A DNA stretch of 64,000 nt from Candidatus Avelusimicrobium pullarium. GTDB taxonomy: Bacteria; Elusimicrobiota; Elusimicrobia; Elusimicrobiales; Elusimicrobiaceae. Every line of letters begins with the position of its first letter. The first letter of the stretch is position 1. This document shows positions 1-9,048 of the stretch, piece by piece. The notes under the pieces were generated by a model. It worked only from the letters and a program-made list of their open reading frames with translations, was not told where the DNA came from and did no database searches. A program made the position numbers and the translations under genes. Location: contig CALUTQ010000002.1 of the NCBI GenBank assembly GCA_944323745.1, positions 372,001 through 436,000 of the forward strand, in the 5' to 3' direction.

Positions 1-196
1 GCACCATACCGGTAAACAAACTGGTCAGCGCCGTAACGCCAAAGGACTCCACCCCGATCGTCACGCTTTGCTGTACAAACTGTTTAAATTCAAAGCGCGA
101 ACGCACCAGCCAAAACCCCACCGAGCGCACCATATTGGCCGCCCCGCCGGTCTGGGTCATCCAGTTCATCATATATTTACCGATTAGCGTAAACAT
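1..196 (-). CDS. mlaE: MlaE-type ABC transporter permease, N-terminal part
   Basis: Only the first 65 codons are in the window; the gene runs off the left edge. The start is ATG at 196, directly after the alr stop codon, so it is the third gene of a dnaB-alr-mlaE transcription unit. The visible protein has an amphipathic N-terminus followed by the sequence VTALTSLFTGMV, which matches the conserved ALTSxFxGMVLA segment of MlaE/YrbE permeases. In that family the protein is the inner-membrane permease of a phospholipid transport complex that maintains outer-membrane lipid asymmetry, which would imply a diderm cell. The partner ATPase and MCE protein would be expected beyond the edge. Confidence 0.75.
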   Translation of the reverse strand, partial: MFTLIGKYMMNWMTQTGGAANMVRSVGFWLVRSRFEFKQFVQQSVTIGVESFGVTALTSLFTGMV

Positions 197-1303
197 TTAT
201 TCTTTGTAAAACCTCGGCACACGCGGCATAAGCAGTGTGGTCAGTTCATAATCTATGGTGCCGGCTTTGTCTGCCAGTTCTTTGGCGCGTATTTCCTGCC
301 CGCCCTGCCGGCCGATAAGCACCACTTCATCGCCTACGCGCGCATCGGGCACGGCGGAAATATCCACCATACTCATATCCATTGTAATATTGCCTAAAAT
401 GCGGCAGCGTATGCCCTTTATCAACACTTCGGCTTTGTTGGAAAGACTGCGCAGATAGCCGTCGCCGTATCCTACGGGGATAGTGGCCACCTTCATCGCG
501 CAAGGTGCAATAAAACTGCGGTTGTAGCTAATGCTGGCGCCGGCGGCTACGTCTTTGGCAAACACAATGCGGCTTTTAAAAGAGAGCACGGGTTCGTAGC
601 CTTCCGAAAGGCCGAATGCAGAATGCCCCGCGCGCACCATATCGCAATAGCTGTCGGGCCGCAGTTCAATAGCCGGCGATGCGGCCATATGGCAAATTTG
701 CACCGGTATTTTGTGCAGGCGCACATTGGTCATCGTATCGCGGAAATAGCCGATTTGTTCTTCGGTATAAGCCGGGTCGCTGTCCACGCTGGAAAGGTGC
801 GTAAACAAGCCTTCCAAAATTACGTTTTCGTCGCCGTTTAATTCGTGGATAATGTGCATTACGCCGCCGCGGCGCGTGCCGATGCGGCCCATTCCGCTGT
901 CCTGCTTAACGTGGCAGCGGGCTTTTTTGCCCAGTTTGCGCGCAATTTGTTTAATGGCTTTGGCCGCTTCCAAACTGGCCACGGCTACCGACAAATCATA
1001 GTTAATGGCATATTCAAACGCTTCAAACGGATAAATACTGCCCAGCACCAAAATAGGCAACTTTACCCCCGCCTGACGCAGCAAAATGCCTTCTTCCACC
1101 GACGCGGCGCCAAAGAATTGACACAAGCCGTGCTTTTGGGCATACAGGCCCAGCTGTTCGGCCCCGTGCCCATAGGCATTGGCTTTCAGCACGCCTAAAA
1201 TCTTTACCTCAGGCCCTACTTTGGCGCGTATTTTTTGCAAATTGCGCCCGTAGGCCCCCAAATCAACGTCTGCCCACGTGGGGCGTAAAAAAGGAATGTT
1301 CAC
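197..1303 (-). CDS. alr: Alanine racemase
   Basis: PLP-dependent racemase that makes D-alanine for peptidoglycan. The 368-residue length is normal for the family. The PLP lysine lies in VLKANAYGHG near residue 40, the second catalytic base is the tyrosine of SISYNRSF near residue 256, and the C-terminal domain carries VGYGDGY. The start is GTG at 1303, only two bases after the dnaB stop, so translation is probably coupled to the helicase gene upstream. The next gene (mlaE) begins immediately after its stop codon. Confidence 0.95.
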   Translation of the reverse strand: MNIPFLRPTWADVDLGAYGRNLQKIRAKVGPEVKILGVLKANAYGHGAEQLGLYAQKHGLCQFFGAASVEEGILLRQAGVKLPILVLGSIYPFEAFEYAINYDLSVAVASLEAAKAIKQIARKLGKKARCHVKQDSGMGRIGTRRGGVMHIIHELNGDENVILEGLFTHLSSVDSDPAYTEEQIGYFRDTMTNVRLHKIPVQICHMAASPAIELRPDSYCDMVRAGHSAFGLSEGYEPVLSFKSRIVFAKDVAAGASISYNRSFIAPCAMKVATIPVGYGDGYLRSLSNKAEVLIKGIRCRILGNITMDMSMVDISAVPDARVGDEVVLIGRQGGQEIRAKELADKAGTIDYELTTLLMPRVPRFYKE

Positions 1304-1305
1304 AA

Positions 1306-2718
1306 TTACTCCGGCAAAATCATTACGCCTTCTTCCGCAGGCCCCATTCCCCCTTGCTGCTCCTCGGGAACAGGGTTGGTGAAAAGCGTATATTCGCTAA
1401 AGAAATTCAGGTTAATATCCCCCACCGGCCCGTTGCGCTGTTTGGCAATAATCAGCGTCGCTTTGCGTTTCAGGCTTTCGTCGTCGCGTTTGTAATACCC
1501 GTCGCGATGGATGAGGGCCACCAAATCGGCGTCCTGTTCAATGGAGCCCGATTCGCGCAAGTCCGAAAGCTGGGGTTTGTTGTCGGCGCGGCTTTTGTCT
1601 TCATTTTTACGGCTTAACTGGGAAAGCGCCAGCACCGGCACGTTTAAGTTGCGGGCCAGTTCTTTAAGCATACGGGAAATTTCAGACACTTCCTGCTGGC
1701 GGCTTTCGGCCCGGCCCGAAGAACGAATTAACTGCAAATAGTCTATAATAATCAACCCCAGCGTTTTGCCCTGTTTGGCCAGTTCGTTGGCCAAGCGGCG
1801 CGAGCGCATACGAATTTCGGTAATGGTAATGCCGGGGGTGTCGTCAATAAACAGCGGTGCGTCGGCCAGTTTGGCCAGCTCGCTGGTAAGCACGGGCCAT
1901 TTTTCCCGCGGGAAAAAGCCGTTTCTTACCATATGCACCTCGGCCATAGCGGCCGAGCAGAGCATACGTTCAAAAATGGAGTGTTTGCCCATTTCCAAAG
2001 AAAAAATAGCCGTAGGAAAGCCGCACTTTACACACGCATTATGGGCAATGTTAAGCGCCAAGGCGGTTTTGCCCTGGCTGGGGCGCGCGCCCAAAATAAT
2101 CAGGTCGGACTTACGGAAACCGCCCGTCTTATAATCAAATTCGCGAAAGCCGGTCGGCACGCCTTTGACGGGGTTTTTGTCCAAATGGGCTTTTTCAATC
2201 ATTTCCATTACTTCTACGGAAAGATCTTTGGAAGAAACAAAGCCTTTTAAGTCTTGCTTTTGGCTGAGTTTAAAAATTTGTTCCTGCGCAATATCAATCA
2301 GTTTTTCGGGCTCGTCTTCTTCTTTATAACATTCCTGCACCAAAGAGGTGGCCGTACGTATTAAATCGCGCACCAGAAACTTTTTATAGACGATATTGGC
2401 ATAGTGTTCCACGTGGGCGGCGGTGGACACTTTGTTAATCAAATCGGTCAAATACAGCTCGCCCCCCACCTGCAAAAGCAGGTTTTGGGTTTTTAGTTCT
2501 TCGGTCAGCGTGACCAAGTCTACCGCCTGGTTTTTATCAACCAGATTTTTCATAGCGGCAAAAATCTTTTTGTGCGCGTCTTTATAAAAATGCTCCGGTT
2601 TTAAAATGTCCAAGGCGCGCTCTACCGCATCGCTTTCCAACAGCATAGAGCCCAGCACGGCCATTTCCGCATCAATGGCTTGAGGCGGTATTTTTTCTTC
2701 CAATAAATTGCTGGCCAT
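1306..2718 (-). CDS. dnaB: Replicative DNA helicase DnaB
   Basis: Hexameric 5'-3' helicase of the replication fork. The protein has 470 residues: an N-terminal helical DnaB domain (about 10-115), a linker, and a RecA-like ATPase with Walker A GARPSQGKTAL (about 208-218), Walker B LIIIDYLQLI, and the downstream QLSDLRESGSIEQDAD segment typical of DnaB. The ATG at 2718 is preceded by AGAGG on the minus strand. It is the first gene of the minus-strand unit dnaB-alr-mlaE. Confidence 0.96.
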   Translation of the reverse strand: MASNLLEEKIPPQAIDAEMAVLGSMLLESDAVERALDILKPEHFYKDAHKKIFAAMKNLVDKNQAVDLVTLTEELKTQNLLLQVGGELYLTDLINKVSTAAHVEHYANIVYKKFLVRDLIRTATSLVQECYKEEDEPEKLIDIAQEQIFKLSQKQDLKGFVSSKDLSVEVMEMIEKAHLDKNPVKGVPTGFREFDYKTGGFRKSDLIILGARPSQGKTALALNIAHNACVKCGFPTAIFSLEMGKHSIFERMLCSAAMAEVHMVRNGFFPREKWPVLTSELAKLADAPLFIDDTPGITITEIRMRSRRLANELAKQGKTLGLIIIDYLQLIRSSGRAESRQQEVSEISRMLKELARNLNVPVLALSQLSRKNEDKSRADNKPQLSDLRESGSIEQDADLVALIHRDGYYKRDDESLKRKATLIIAKQRNGPVGDINLNFFSEYTLFTNPVPEEQQGGMGPAEEGVMILPE

Positions 2719-2896
2719 AAAAACCTCTTTTGGCGAAAATTAACCGGACTCCCGCACAGGCGGGGGCCGTTTTAGTTATTGTAGCAATTTTGGCTGCAGT
2801 ACGGGCCTTTTTTGGCCAGGGGTATACAAGCAGGGCTTGCAGCCTTATTGTGAAGGCTTTGCGCAGAACACTTTTTGCAAAGGCCGCTTAGGATGC

Positions 2897-2924
2897 TTGC
2901 CCAAGTTTTTTTATTTTATATAAT
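2897..2924 (+). promoter_or_regulatory. Promoter of the HIT gene, close to the start codon
   Basis: TTGCCC (2897-2902), 16-nt spacer, TATAAT (2919-2924). The ATG of the HIT gene lies only 6 nt after the -10 hexamer, so transcription should begin at or next to the start codon. Confidence 0.65.
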
Positions 2925-2930
2925 AGGAAA

Positions 2931-3266
2931 ATGAACTGCATATTCTGCTCTATTATCAATGGGGAAGTTAAAAGCCAAATCGTCTATGAAAACGACGATG
3001 TGGTGGCCTTTAAGGACTTAAACCCGCAGGCTCCCACCCACCTTTTGATTATCCCCAAAAAACACATCAGCCGCTTGGACCAAGCCCAAGACGGCGATGC
3101 CGAATTGCTGGGCAAAGTACTGTTGGCCGCCCGCGATTTGGCCAAAAAATATGATTTAAAGGACTTTCGTCTGGTAACCAATAACGGCAAAGGCGCAGGC
3201 CAAAGCGTGGACCACTTGCATTTTCACCTGATGGCCGGACGGCGCTTTTTGTGGCCGGCAGGCTAA
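2931..3266 (+). CDS. HIT family (HinT-like) nucleotide hydrolase
   Basis: A 111-residue histidine-triad protein of the HinT branch; these hydrolyse purine nucleoside phosphoramidates. The N-terminus has CIFCSIINGE, with a CxxC pair seen in many bacterial HinT proteins, and the C-terminus carries the HLHFHLMAG triad. It stands alone, divergent from dnaB, with a hairpin terminator 15 nt after its stop. The -10 hexamer is 6 nt from the ATG, so the message may be leaderless. Confidence 0.9.
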   Translation: MNCIFCSIINGEVKSQIVYENDDVVAFKDLNPQAPTHLLIIPKKHISRLDQAQDGDAELLGKVLLAARDLAKKYDLKDFRLVTNNGKGAGQSVDHLHFHLMAGRRFLWPAG

Positions 3267-3280
3267 GTTTCCTCTGCTGC

Positions 3281-3308
3281 AAACCCGGGTTCGAAGCCCG
3301 GGTTTTTT
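3281..3308 (+). terminator. Rho-independent terminator of the HIT gene
   Basis: CCCGGG stem repeated as an inverted pair around TTCGAAG, followed by six T. Confidence 0.85.
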
Positions 3309-3524
3309 ATTTTATCTGCCGTCAAAAGCTCTTTCGTTCGTTTGCAAAACCGGCTTGTTTTTCCCTTGCGGGGCAAGGCCATACCGCAAAGCGCAGATAG
3401 TCTGCTTTAGCAGGCGGGCTGAAACAATTTCGTCCATTTTAACCGCCTGCAATTCGGCGCAATAAGAAATTCCTCGCAAAACTGTTTTTATGCTTCTGCC
3501 AAAGCCTTCCTTTTGCACTAACAT

Positions 3525-3549
3525 AAAAAACCCCGCCGGACGGCGGGGT
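3525..3549 (-). terminator. Rho-independent terminator of rex
   Basis: CCCCGCCG / CGGCGGGG hairpin followed on the minus strand by TTTTTT, about 80 nt after the rex stop. I see no gene between the HIT terminator and this hairpin. Confidence 0.8.
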
Positions 3550-3628
3550 GCAAATGATTTTAAATTTATTTGCTTTTTAAGTGATAGCACGGGAAAAGTG
3601 CCGACCACAGTAGTTTTTTGGAAGAATT

Positions 3629-4267
3629 TTATTTGCTTTTTAATCGGGCGCACAGTTCCGCCAAGCCGGAGGCTATGTCTTCCTGCTGGACGGCTACGTC
3701 AGCCGGCACGTTCAATTTGACGGGAGCAAAATTCCAAATGGCTTTTATTCCGCACGCCACCAAAGTGTCGGTAATGCCCTGCGCGGCGGCGCCGGGGACG
3801 GTTAAAATGGCAATTTTCAGTTTTTTTTCGTCAATTACGCGCTGCAGCTGGGCCGTGTGATACACGTGCACACCGTGTATTTCGTTGCCGACGCGCTCCG
3901 GATGTGTATCAAATGCCGCCACAATTTCCAACCCGTGGTTTTTAAAGCCGGAAAAACCCAAAAGCGCCGCGCCCAAATGGCCGGCCCCGATTAAGAATGC
4001 CTTATTTAAATTGTCCCAACCCAAAAAATTTTCAATAGCGCTGATGGTGCCTTTAATTTTAAAACCCGCCCGCATTTTGCTGGGCGCGCCCACGGCCTGC
4101 AAGTCTTTTTTAATTACAATGGCCGGAATTTGCGTTTCGTCCGCCAACGCGGTGGAAGAAGCCAATCCGCGGCCGTAAGCGTGCCAGCTGTACAGCACGC
4201 GCAAATATTGGGGCAGACGGCGAATGGTTTGCACGCTGATTTGTTTTTTCTTGGAAAATAGACCCAT
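3629..4267 (-). CDS. rex: Redox-sensing transcriptional repressor Rex
   Basis: Rex senses the NADH/NAD+ ratio and represses fermentation genes. The protein has an N-terminal winged helix (SVQTIRRLPQYLRVL) and a Rossmann domain with LIGAGHLGAAL, then VAAFDTHPERVG. I chose ATG 4267 (MGLFSKKK): the GGAG on the minus strand lies 12 nt before it but directly abuts the alternative ATG at 4279, which would be too close. It is divergent from adhE, a classical Rex target, with about 190 nt of shared regulatory DNA. Confidence 0.92.
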   Translation of the reverse strand: MGLFSKKKQISVQTIRRLPQYLRVLYSWHAYGRGLASSTALADETQIPAIVIKKDLQAVGAPSKMRAGFKIKGTISAIENFLGWDNLNKAFLIGAGHLGAALLGFSGFKNHGLEIVAAFDTHPERVGNEIHGVHVYHTAQLQRVIDEKKLKIAILTVPGAAAQGITDTLVACGIKAIWNFAPVKLNVPADVAVQQEDIASGLAELCARLKSK

Positions 4268-4297
4268 ATAAAAAATCATCTCCGTCTGAAAAAGCTG

Positions 4298-4311
4298 GAT
4301 ATTTCAATATC
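4298..4311. repeat. 14-bp palindrome in the rex/adhE intergenic region
   Basis: GATATTTCAATATC is a perfect inverted repeat with a 2-nt centre, upstream of rex. The sequence AATATCTACA at its right arm (4306-4315) is repeated at 4411-4420 in the adhE leader. Its binding protein is unknown. Confidence 0.4.
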
Positions 4312-4368
4312 TACATCATATCCGTTACAAAAGAGTTTGTCAAGTTTTTTATTTTATTTTACGACGAA

Positions 4369-4399
4369 TGTTGACAGTTTTTTTCAAAACAGGTATCAT
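4369..4399 (+). promoter_or_regulatory. adhE promoter with possible Rex operator
   Basis: A strong promoter: TTGACA (4371-4376), 17-nt spacer, TATCAT (4394-4399). An imperfect inverted repeat, TGTTGA (4369-4374) with TCAAAACA (4384-4391), overlaps the -35 box and spacer. Rex boxes are of the TTGTnA-N-TnACAA kind, so this is a plausible but imperfect match. Confidence 0.6.
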
Positions 4400-4460
4400 A
4401 TGGATATAAAAATATCTACAAGCTCGTTTTATTAAGGATATTTTGAAAAGGAGAAATGTT

Positions 4461-7106
4461 ATGGCGGATAAAAAAACAAAAGCGCCGGCCGTAGCCACCC
4501 CCGAAGAATTGGCCCACTTGGACCAAATTGTGGAAAAGGTGAAAAAAGCCCAGCGTATTTATGCCAATTACACCCAGCAGCAGGTGGATAAAATCTTCCG
4601 CGCGGCAGCCATTGCCGCGGCACAAAACCGCATTCCCTTGGCTAAAATGGCCGTGGAAGAAACCCGTATGGGCGTAATGGAAGACAAGGTAATTAAAAAC
4701 CAGTTTGCTTCCGAATATATTTATAACCAATATAAAGACACAAAAACCTGCGGCGTGTTATCCGACGATGATGCTTTTGGTTACCGCCAAGTGGCCGAGC
4801 CTATCGGCTTAATTGCCGGCATTATTCCGACCACGAACCCGACCTCTACGGCTATTTTTAAAAGCTTGTTGGCTTTAAAAACCCGCAACGGGATTATCTT
4901 TTCTCCGCATCCGCGCGCCAAAGCCTGCACCATTGAAGCGGCCAAAATCGTGCTTAAAGCCGCGGTGGAAGCCGGCGCGCCGGAAGGCATTATCGGTTGG
5001 ATTGACAACCCGACGATGCCCCTTTCCAACGCGCTGATGCACCACAAAGACATCAACCTCATTTTAGCTACCGGCGGCCCGGGTATGGTAAAAGCGGCCT
5101 ATTCTTCCGGCAAGCCGGCCATTGGCGTGGGCGCGGGCAATACGCCGGTCGTCATTGACGCTACCGCCAATATTAAAATGGCCGTCAGCTCTATCATTAT
5201 GAGCAAAACCTTTGATAACGGCACCATCTGCGCCAGCGAACAGTCCGTCATCGTGGAAGACCCCATTTACGAAAAAGTAAAACAGGAATTTATTGACCGC
5301 GGCTGCCATTTTGTAACCGGCAAAGACCGCAAGAAATTGGCCGAAACGATTGTGAAAGACGGCAAACTCAACTCCGCCATTGCCGGTCAAAGCGCTGAAC
5401 AAATTGCCGAGATGGCCGGTATTAAAGTGCCCGCCGGTACCAAAATTTTGATTGCCGAAGCCGAAAAAGTGAGCGACGAAGAACCCTTCGCCCGCGAAAA
5501 ACTTTCCCCGGTGCTGGCTTTCTACCGTGCCAAAGACTTTGACCACGCGGTTACCTTGGCGCGGGACCTGATTTTGTACGGCGGCGCGGGCCACACTTCC
5601 GTGCTTTACACCGATGAAGCCAACGAAGCCCACATTGACGTCTTTAAAGATATGCCCACCGCACGCACCTTAATCAATATGCCGTCTTCTCAGGGTGCTA
5701 TCGGCGACGTATACAACTTTAAACTTGCGCCGTCGCTTACGCTGGGCTGCGGTTCCTGGGGCGGCAACTCGGTCAGCGAAAACATCGGGGTGAAACATCT
5801 TATGAACGTTAAATCCGTCGCGGAACGCCGCGAAAATATGTATTGGTACAAAGTACCTTCCAAAATCTACTTCAAACGCGGCGCCTTGCCGCAGGCCTTG
5901 GCGGAACTGGCCGGCAAACAACGCGCCTATATCATTACCGATAAGACGATGGAACAGCTGGGCCACGTACGCGCGGTGGCAGACGTGCTGGAAAGCATCG
6001 GCATTAAATTCCGCGTATTTTCCAACGTCATCCCCGACCCGAACATTGAAAACGTCACGCAGGCGCTGACCATTGCCAATTCTTGGCAGCCCGATGTAAT
6101 CATCGGTTTGGGCGGCGGCTCTGCTATGGACGAGGCCAAAATGGTGTGGCTGATGTACGAAAACCCCGACACCAGCTTTGAAGATATTGCTATGCGCTTT
6201 ATGGATATCCGCAAACGTATTTATGCGGCTCCTCCGCTGGGCAAAAAAGCGGTAATGGTGGCGATCCCGACCACGTCCGGCACTGGCTCTGAAGTTACGC
6301 CGTTTACCATCATCACCGACGAAAAAACCGGCACCAAATACGCTATTACCGACTATGCCTTAACGCCGGATATGGCCATTATTGACCCGGAATTTGTGCT
6401 CAATATGCCCAAAGGGTTGACGGCTTACAGCGGCTTGGACGTTTTGACCCACGCCATTGAAGCCTACACCTCCGTGTTTGCCACGAACTTTACCGACGGG
6501 CAAGCGCTGGAAGCGATGCGTCTGGTGTTCAAATATTTAAAGAGCTCTTACGACAAAGGCGCACAGGATATTAACGCCCGCGAAAAAATGCACTATGCCG
6601 CCACTATCGCCGGTATGGCTTTTGCCAACGCCTTCTTGGGGCTGAGCCACTCTATGGCACACAAGCTGGGCGCGATGTATCACGTACCGCACGGTTTGGC
6701 CAACGCCTTGTTGCTGACCTACGTCATTGAGTTCAACGCCACGGACAAACCCACCAAACAGGGCTTGTACCCGCAGTACAAATACCCGTTTGTGCGCGGC
6801 CGCTATGCCAAGATTGTGGACTTCCTGCTGCCCAACAACAATATGGGCGACGATAAGGACGCCAAAGTGCAGAAACTTATTGAGATGATTGAACAGCTCA
6901 AAAATGACCTGAACATTCCTAAATCTATTAAGGAATACGGCATCCCCGAACAGGAATTCTTGGCAAACTTGGACAAACTGTCCGAATTGGCCTTTGATGA
7001 CCAGTGCACCGGCGGCAACGCCCGCTATCCGCTGGTAAGCGAAATTAAGGAACTGTACCTGAAAGCTTACTACGGCGAACCGGTCAAACACAAAAGAAGC
7101 AAATAA
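4461..7106 (+). CDS. adhE: Bifunctional aldehyde-alcohol dehydrogenase AdhE
   Basis: Converts acetyl-CoA to acetaldehyde and then ethanol, regenerating NAD+. The 881-residue protein has an N-terminal aldehyde dehydrogenase domain with catalytic Cys in GTICASEQS (about residue 256) and a C-terminal iron-dependent alcohol dehydrogenase with GLGGGSAMDEAK and metal-binding histidines in SHSMAHKLGAMYHVPHG. AGGAG 7 nt before ATG 4461 decides the start; an in-frame TTG at 4443 has no support. The spirosome-forming length is complete. Regulation by the divergent Rex is likely. Confidence 0.96.
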   Translation: MADKKTKAPAVATPEELAHLDQIVEKVKKAQRIYANYTQQQVDKIFRAAAIAAAQNRIPLAKMAVEETRMGVMEDKVIKNQFASEYIYNQYKDTKTCGVLSDDDAFGYRQVAEPIGLIAGIIPTTNPTSTAIFKSLLALKTRNGIIFSPHPRAKACTIEAAKIVLKAAVEAGAPEGIIGWIDNPTMPLSNALMHHKDINLILATGGPGMVKAAYSSGKPAIGVGAGNTPVVIDATANIKMAVSSIIMSKTFDNGTICASEQSVIVEDPIYEKVKQEFIDRGCHFVTGKDRKKLAETIVKDGKLNSAIAGQSAEQIAEMAGIKVPAGTKILIAEAEKVSDEEPFAREKLSPVLAFYRAKDFDHAVTLARDLILYGGAGHTSVLYTDEANEAHIDVFKDMPTARTLINMPSSQGAIGDVYNFKLAPSLTLGCGSWGGNSVSENIGVKHLMNVKSVAERRENMYWYKVPSKIYFKRGALPQALAELAGKQRAYIITDKTMEQLGHVRAVADVLESIGIKFRVFSNVIPDPNIENVTQALTIANSWQPDVIIGLGGGSAMDEAKMVWLMYENPDTSFEDIAMRFMDIRKRIYAAPPLGKKAVMVAIPTTSGTGSEVTPFTIITDEKTGTKYAITDYALTPDMAIIDPEFVLNMPKGLTAYSGLDVLTHAIEAYTSVFATNFTDGQALEAMRLVFKYLKSSYDKGAQDINAREKMHYAATIAGMAFANAFLGLSHSMAHKLGAMYHVPHGLANALLLTYVIEFNATDKPTKQGLYPQYKYPFVRGRYAKIVDFLLPNNNMGDDKDAKVQKLIEMIEQLKNDLNIPKSIKEYGIPEQEFLANLDKLSELAFDDQCTGGNARYPLVSEIKELYLKAYYGEPVKHKRSK

Positions 7107-7121
7107 GTTGTTTTGAAACGA

Positions 7122-7150
7122 AACCCCCCGCTCAAAAGGCGGGGGTTTTT
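7122..7150. terminator. Terminator after adhE, shared with the convergent pilin gene
   Basis: CCCCCGC / GCGGGGG hairpin with five or more T on the plus strand; the pilin stop codon touches its right flank. Confidence 0.8.
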
Positions 7151-7763
7151 ATTTATAAGCAGGATCTATGGATAAAAAATCTCCGCGCGGATAGGCACCG
7201 GGGTCGGCATTCCCTATTAAACAGCCAAAACCGTCCTGATAAAAAATTCGCCCCACCGTTTGATGACCGCATAAAGAAGAACAGGTGTCCCTGGCAAGCC
7301 CCTCCGTTCCTATACAGCCAATCTCAGTGGATAAATTTCCATACGTATGGGAACCGGCCAGCATTTTTATTAGAGAAACTCTTTGCGAACTGTCTGTAAG
7401 TTTAAACTGTATCATAACGGAAGAATAATAAGCGGAGTTAGCCAAAGATACGGTCGGAAAAGAATTTTTATCTTTTTCCAATAAGCTGGGCAAGTCTATA
7501 TCTAAATTGGAAGAAATTTCTTCCAGAGAAGAAGAAGGCGCAGGATAGTTTCCGTTAGCCATAAAATAGCGTTCTTCCGCGTCAGCCCAAGCTTTTAAAA
7601 CTGGTAAATAAGTGCTTACTCTTACTTTAGCTACCGCTTTTTGATACTGCGGCAAAGCCACAGCAGCCAGTATGCCGATAATTAAAACGACGACTAACAA
7701 CTCTATAAGCGTAAAGCCGGCGTTTTTGGCACCGAAGAATGATTTTTGATAAATTTTGCCCAT
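7149..7763 (-). CDS. Type IV pilin-like protein 1
   Basis: A 204-residue protein with a class III signal: a short basic leader ending GAKNAG, then [16 protein letters not shown], the hydrophobic helix with Glu5. PilD-type peptidase would cut before Phe and methylate it. The globular part carries cysteine pairs (CIGTEGLARDTC, CGHQ) as in pilin D-regions. ATG 7763 is preferred over the in-frame TTG at 7769; there is no Shine-Dalgarno, and the -10 box lies 6 nt before the ATG. It is an isolated single gene convergent with adhE. Pilus subunit, minor pilin or other secreted pseudopilin cannot be distinguished. Confidence 0.85.
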   Translation of the reverse strand: MGKIYQKSFFGAKNAGFTLIELLVVVLIIGILAAVALPQYQKAVAKVRVSTYLPVLKAWADAEERYFMANGNYPAPSSSLEEISSNLDIDLPSLLEKDKNSFPTVSLANSAYYSSVMIQFKLTDSSQRVSLIKMLAGSHTYGNLSTEIGCIGTEGLARDTCSSLCGHQTVGRIFYQDGFGCLIGNADPGAYPRGDFLSIDPAYK

Positions 7764-7782
7764 ACGCAAAATTTATCAAAAA
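7743..7782. repeat. 17-bp-arm palindrome over the pilin 1 start codon
   Basis: TTTTTGATAAATTTTGC (7743-7759), 6-nt centre CCATAC, then the exact reverse complement (7766-7782). The start codon is in the centre, the -10 box in the upstream arm, and codons 2-7 in the other arm. The same element recurs at 29481-29520. Confidence 0.85.
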
Positions 7783-7797
7783 AAAAAAATGAGTCAA
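7770..7797 (-). promoter_or_regulatory. Promoter of pilin gene 1
   Basis: On the minus strand TTGACT (7792-7797), 16-nt spacer containing twelve T, TAAATT (7770-7775), 6 nt, ATG. The same geometry precedes pilin 4. Confidence 0.6.
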
Positions 7798-7892
7798 GCT
7801 TTCTTGCCAAAAACAAAACACTGCGTTTGCAAACAGCTTGCCAATCAAACCAGTTTTTGTATAATAAAGTATCTTCGTATTACGGAGCAAAT

Positions 7893-8669
7893 ATGAAAAA
7901 ACTGTTTTATGTTTTTGTCTTTTCTTTTGCGGCGGCCCCGCTGCTGGCGGCCGTTTCTACCTGTGAAACACGCGTGGATAAACATCAGGACGCTTCCACC
8001 TCCGAAAGAGTCAACTATTGTTTGACTGAGGAACCCGCACCGGAAGAAGCACCGGCGACGGAAGTGGTATTGTCGGACGTTTATTCGGTGCAATATCCCA
8101 AACCCAAAACCAAAAAAGCCCAACCGCAAACACAGCAAACTAAAATTTATAACGAAGGCCCTACGTCTATGGAATATTTGGACAGAGACGATTACCCCGC
8201 CTTTCGTAACGACATTATGCCCTCTTTGAGCGAGGACGAAGCCCACGCCGCCGCCATAGAAGCGCTTTCCGGCCAAGACACACAAGAAAACAAGGGCACC
8301 AAAAGCCTGACAAAACCCGGCCGTGTGATGAAGGCCCTGCCGGCTGAAGAAACGGCCACCGTAACGGATACGGCCTCCTATGCCAATTACGACGCGCCTG
8401 CTTATGATCAGGCCGCTTATCCTGCCTATGCCGCGGGGCAAACTGTCCCTCAGTCTTATACGGCGCCGACATACACCGCTCCGACGCAAACGGCAACCCC
8501 GGTGCAAACCCCCGCTGCCGATATACAGCAGGCACAAAACCTGCAAAATGACCCTTTATACCAAAATTACACCGATAACGGCGCGGCGCCGGCCGGTTTT
8601 ACGCAAGGCGGCGTGATGGGCCCCGACGATTTTGGCTATAATGCCACCGATCCGGCCTATCAGCCCTGA
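7893..8669 (+). CDS. Secreted Pro/Gln/Ala-rich hypothetical protein
   Basis: A 258-residue protein with a signal peptide (KKLFYVFVFSFAAAPLLAA) and a likely signal peptidase I site after AAPLLAA; there is no lipobox. The rest is low-complexity: proline-, glutamine- and tyrosine-rich, with repeated PTYTAP/PTQTATP segments near residues 180-210. ATG 7893 follows GGAG by 5 nt, and an extended -10 (TGTATAAT, ending 7865) lies upstream; the longer open frame from 7746 would overlap the pilin start and is not used. I do not recognise a family. Confidence 0.8.
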   Translation: MKKLFYVFVFSFAAAPLLAAVSTCETRVDKHQDASTSERVNYCLTEEPAPEEAPATEVVLSDVYSVQYPKPKTKKAQPQTQQTKIYNEGPTSMEYLDRDDYPAFRNDIMPSLSEDEAHAAAIEALSGQDTQENKGTKSLTKPGRVMKALPAEETATVTDTASYANYDAPAYDQAAYPAYAAGQTVPQSYTAPTYTAPTQTATPVQTPAADIQQAQNLQNDPLYQNYTDNGAAPAGFTQGGVMGPDDFGYNATDPAYQP

Positions 8670-8672
8670 CGG

Positions 8673-8701
8673 TTGACAATTTTCAGTAGGAGAATTACAA
8701 T
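8673..8701 (+). promoter_or_regulatory. Near-consensus promoter ending 6 nt before an ATG
   Basis: TTGACA (8673-8678), 17-nt spacer, TACAAT (8696-8701), then AAAACT and ATG 8708. An AGGAG lies inside the spacer and would not be transcribed. Confidence 0.75.
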
Positions 8702-8707
8702 AAAACT

Positions 8708-9004
8708 ATGACCATACTACACACGCTGTTTATTAAACCGTTTACAGCCAAAGGGTTTTGGTGGGGGCTGACGGATATCGTCGTAAAAATAATTACGGCT
8801 ATTGTCTGGGTGTACTTAATGTGCATTCAGGTATCGCTGGTGTGGCAATCCATTCAGCTGGATTTTAACCCAGTCAATCAATTGTGGTGGTTTTCGTATG
8901 CGTTTTTAATGTTCTTTGGCGGTTCTTTGTTGGCCTACATTCTGTTTTTTGTGCGCGACTATAACGAAGAATATGAAACGCAAGACACCGAAAACGAACA
9001 ATAA
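8708..9004 (+). CDS. Small two-helix membrane protein (DUF4282-like)
   Basis: A 98-residue protein with two predicted membrane helices (about 20-45 and 60-83), a central loop VWQSIQLDFNPVNQLWWF and an acidic C-terminal tail. Length and layout resemble DUF4282 proteins; this is a weak assignment. It has its own near-consensus promoter directly abutting the ATG and its own terminator, so it is a one-gene unit. Confidence 0.75.
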   Translation: MTILHTLFIKPFTAKGFWWGLTDIVVKIITAIVWVYLMCIQVSLVWQSIQLDFNPVNQLWWFSYAFLMFFGGSLLAYILFFVRDYNEEYETQDTENEQ

Positions 9005-9020
9005 GCTTTTATTGTATAGC

Positions 9021-9048
9021 AAAACCCGCCCGAAAGGCGGGTTTTTTA
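9021..9048 (+). terminator. Rho-independent terminator
   Basis: AACCCGCC / GGCGGGTT hairpin with a T run, 16 nt after the preceding stop. Confidence 0.85.

Noticed and set aside
3312-3653. Minus-strand frame of 113 codons after the HIT gene
   Set aside because: It runs through the rex terminator hairpin and into the rex 3' end, with no start signal.
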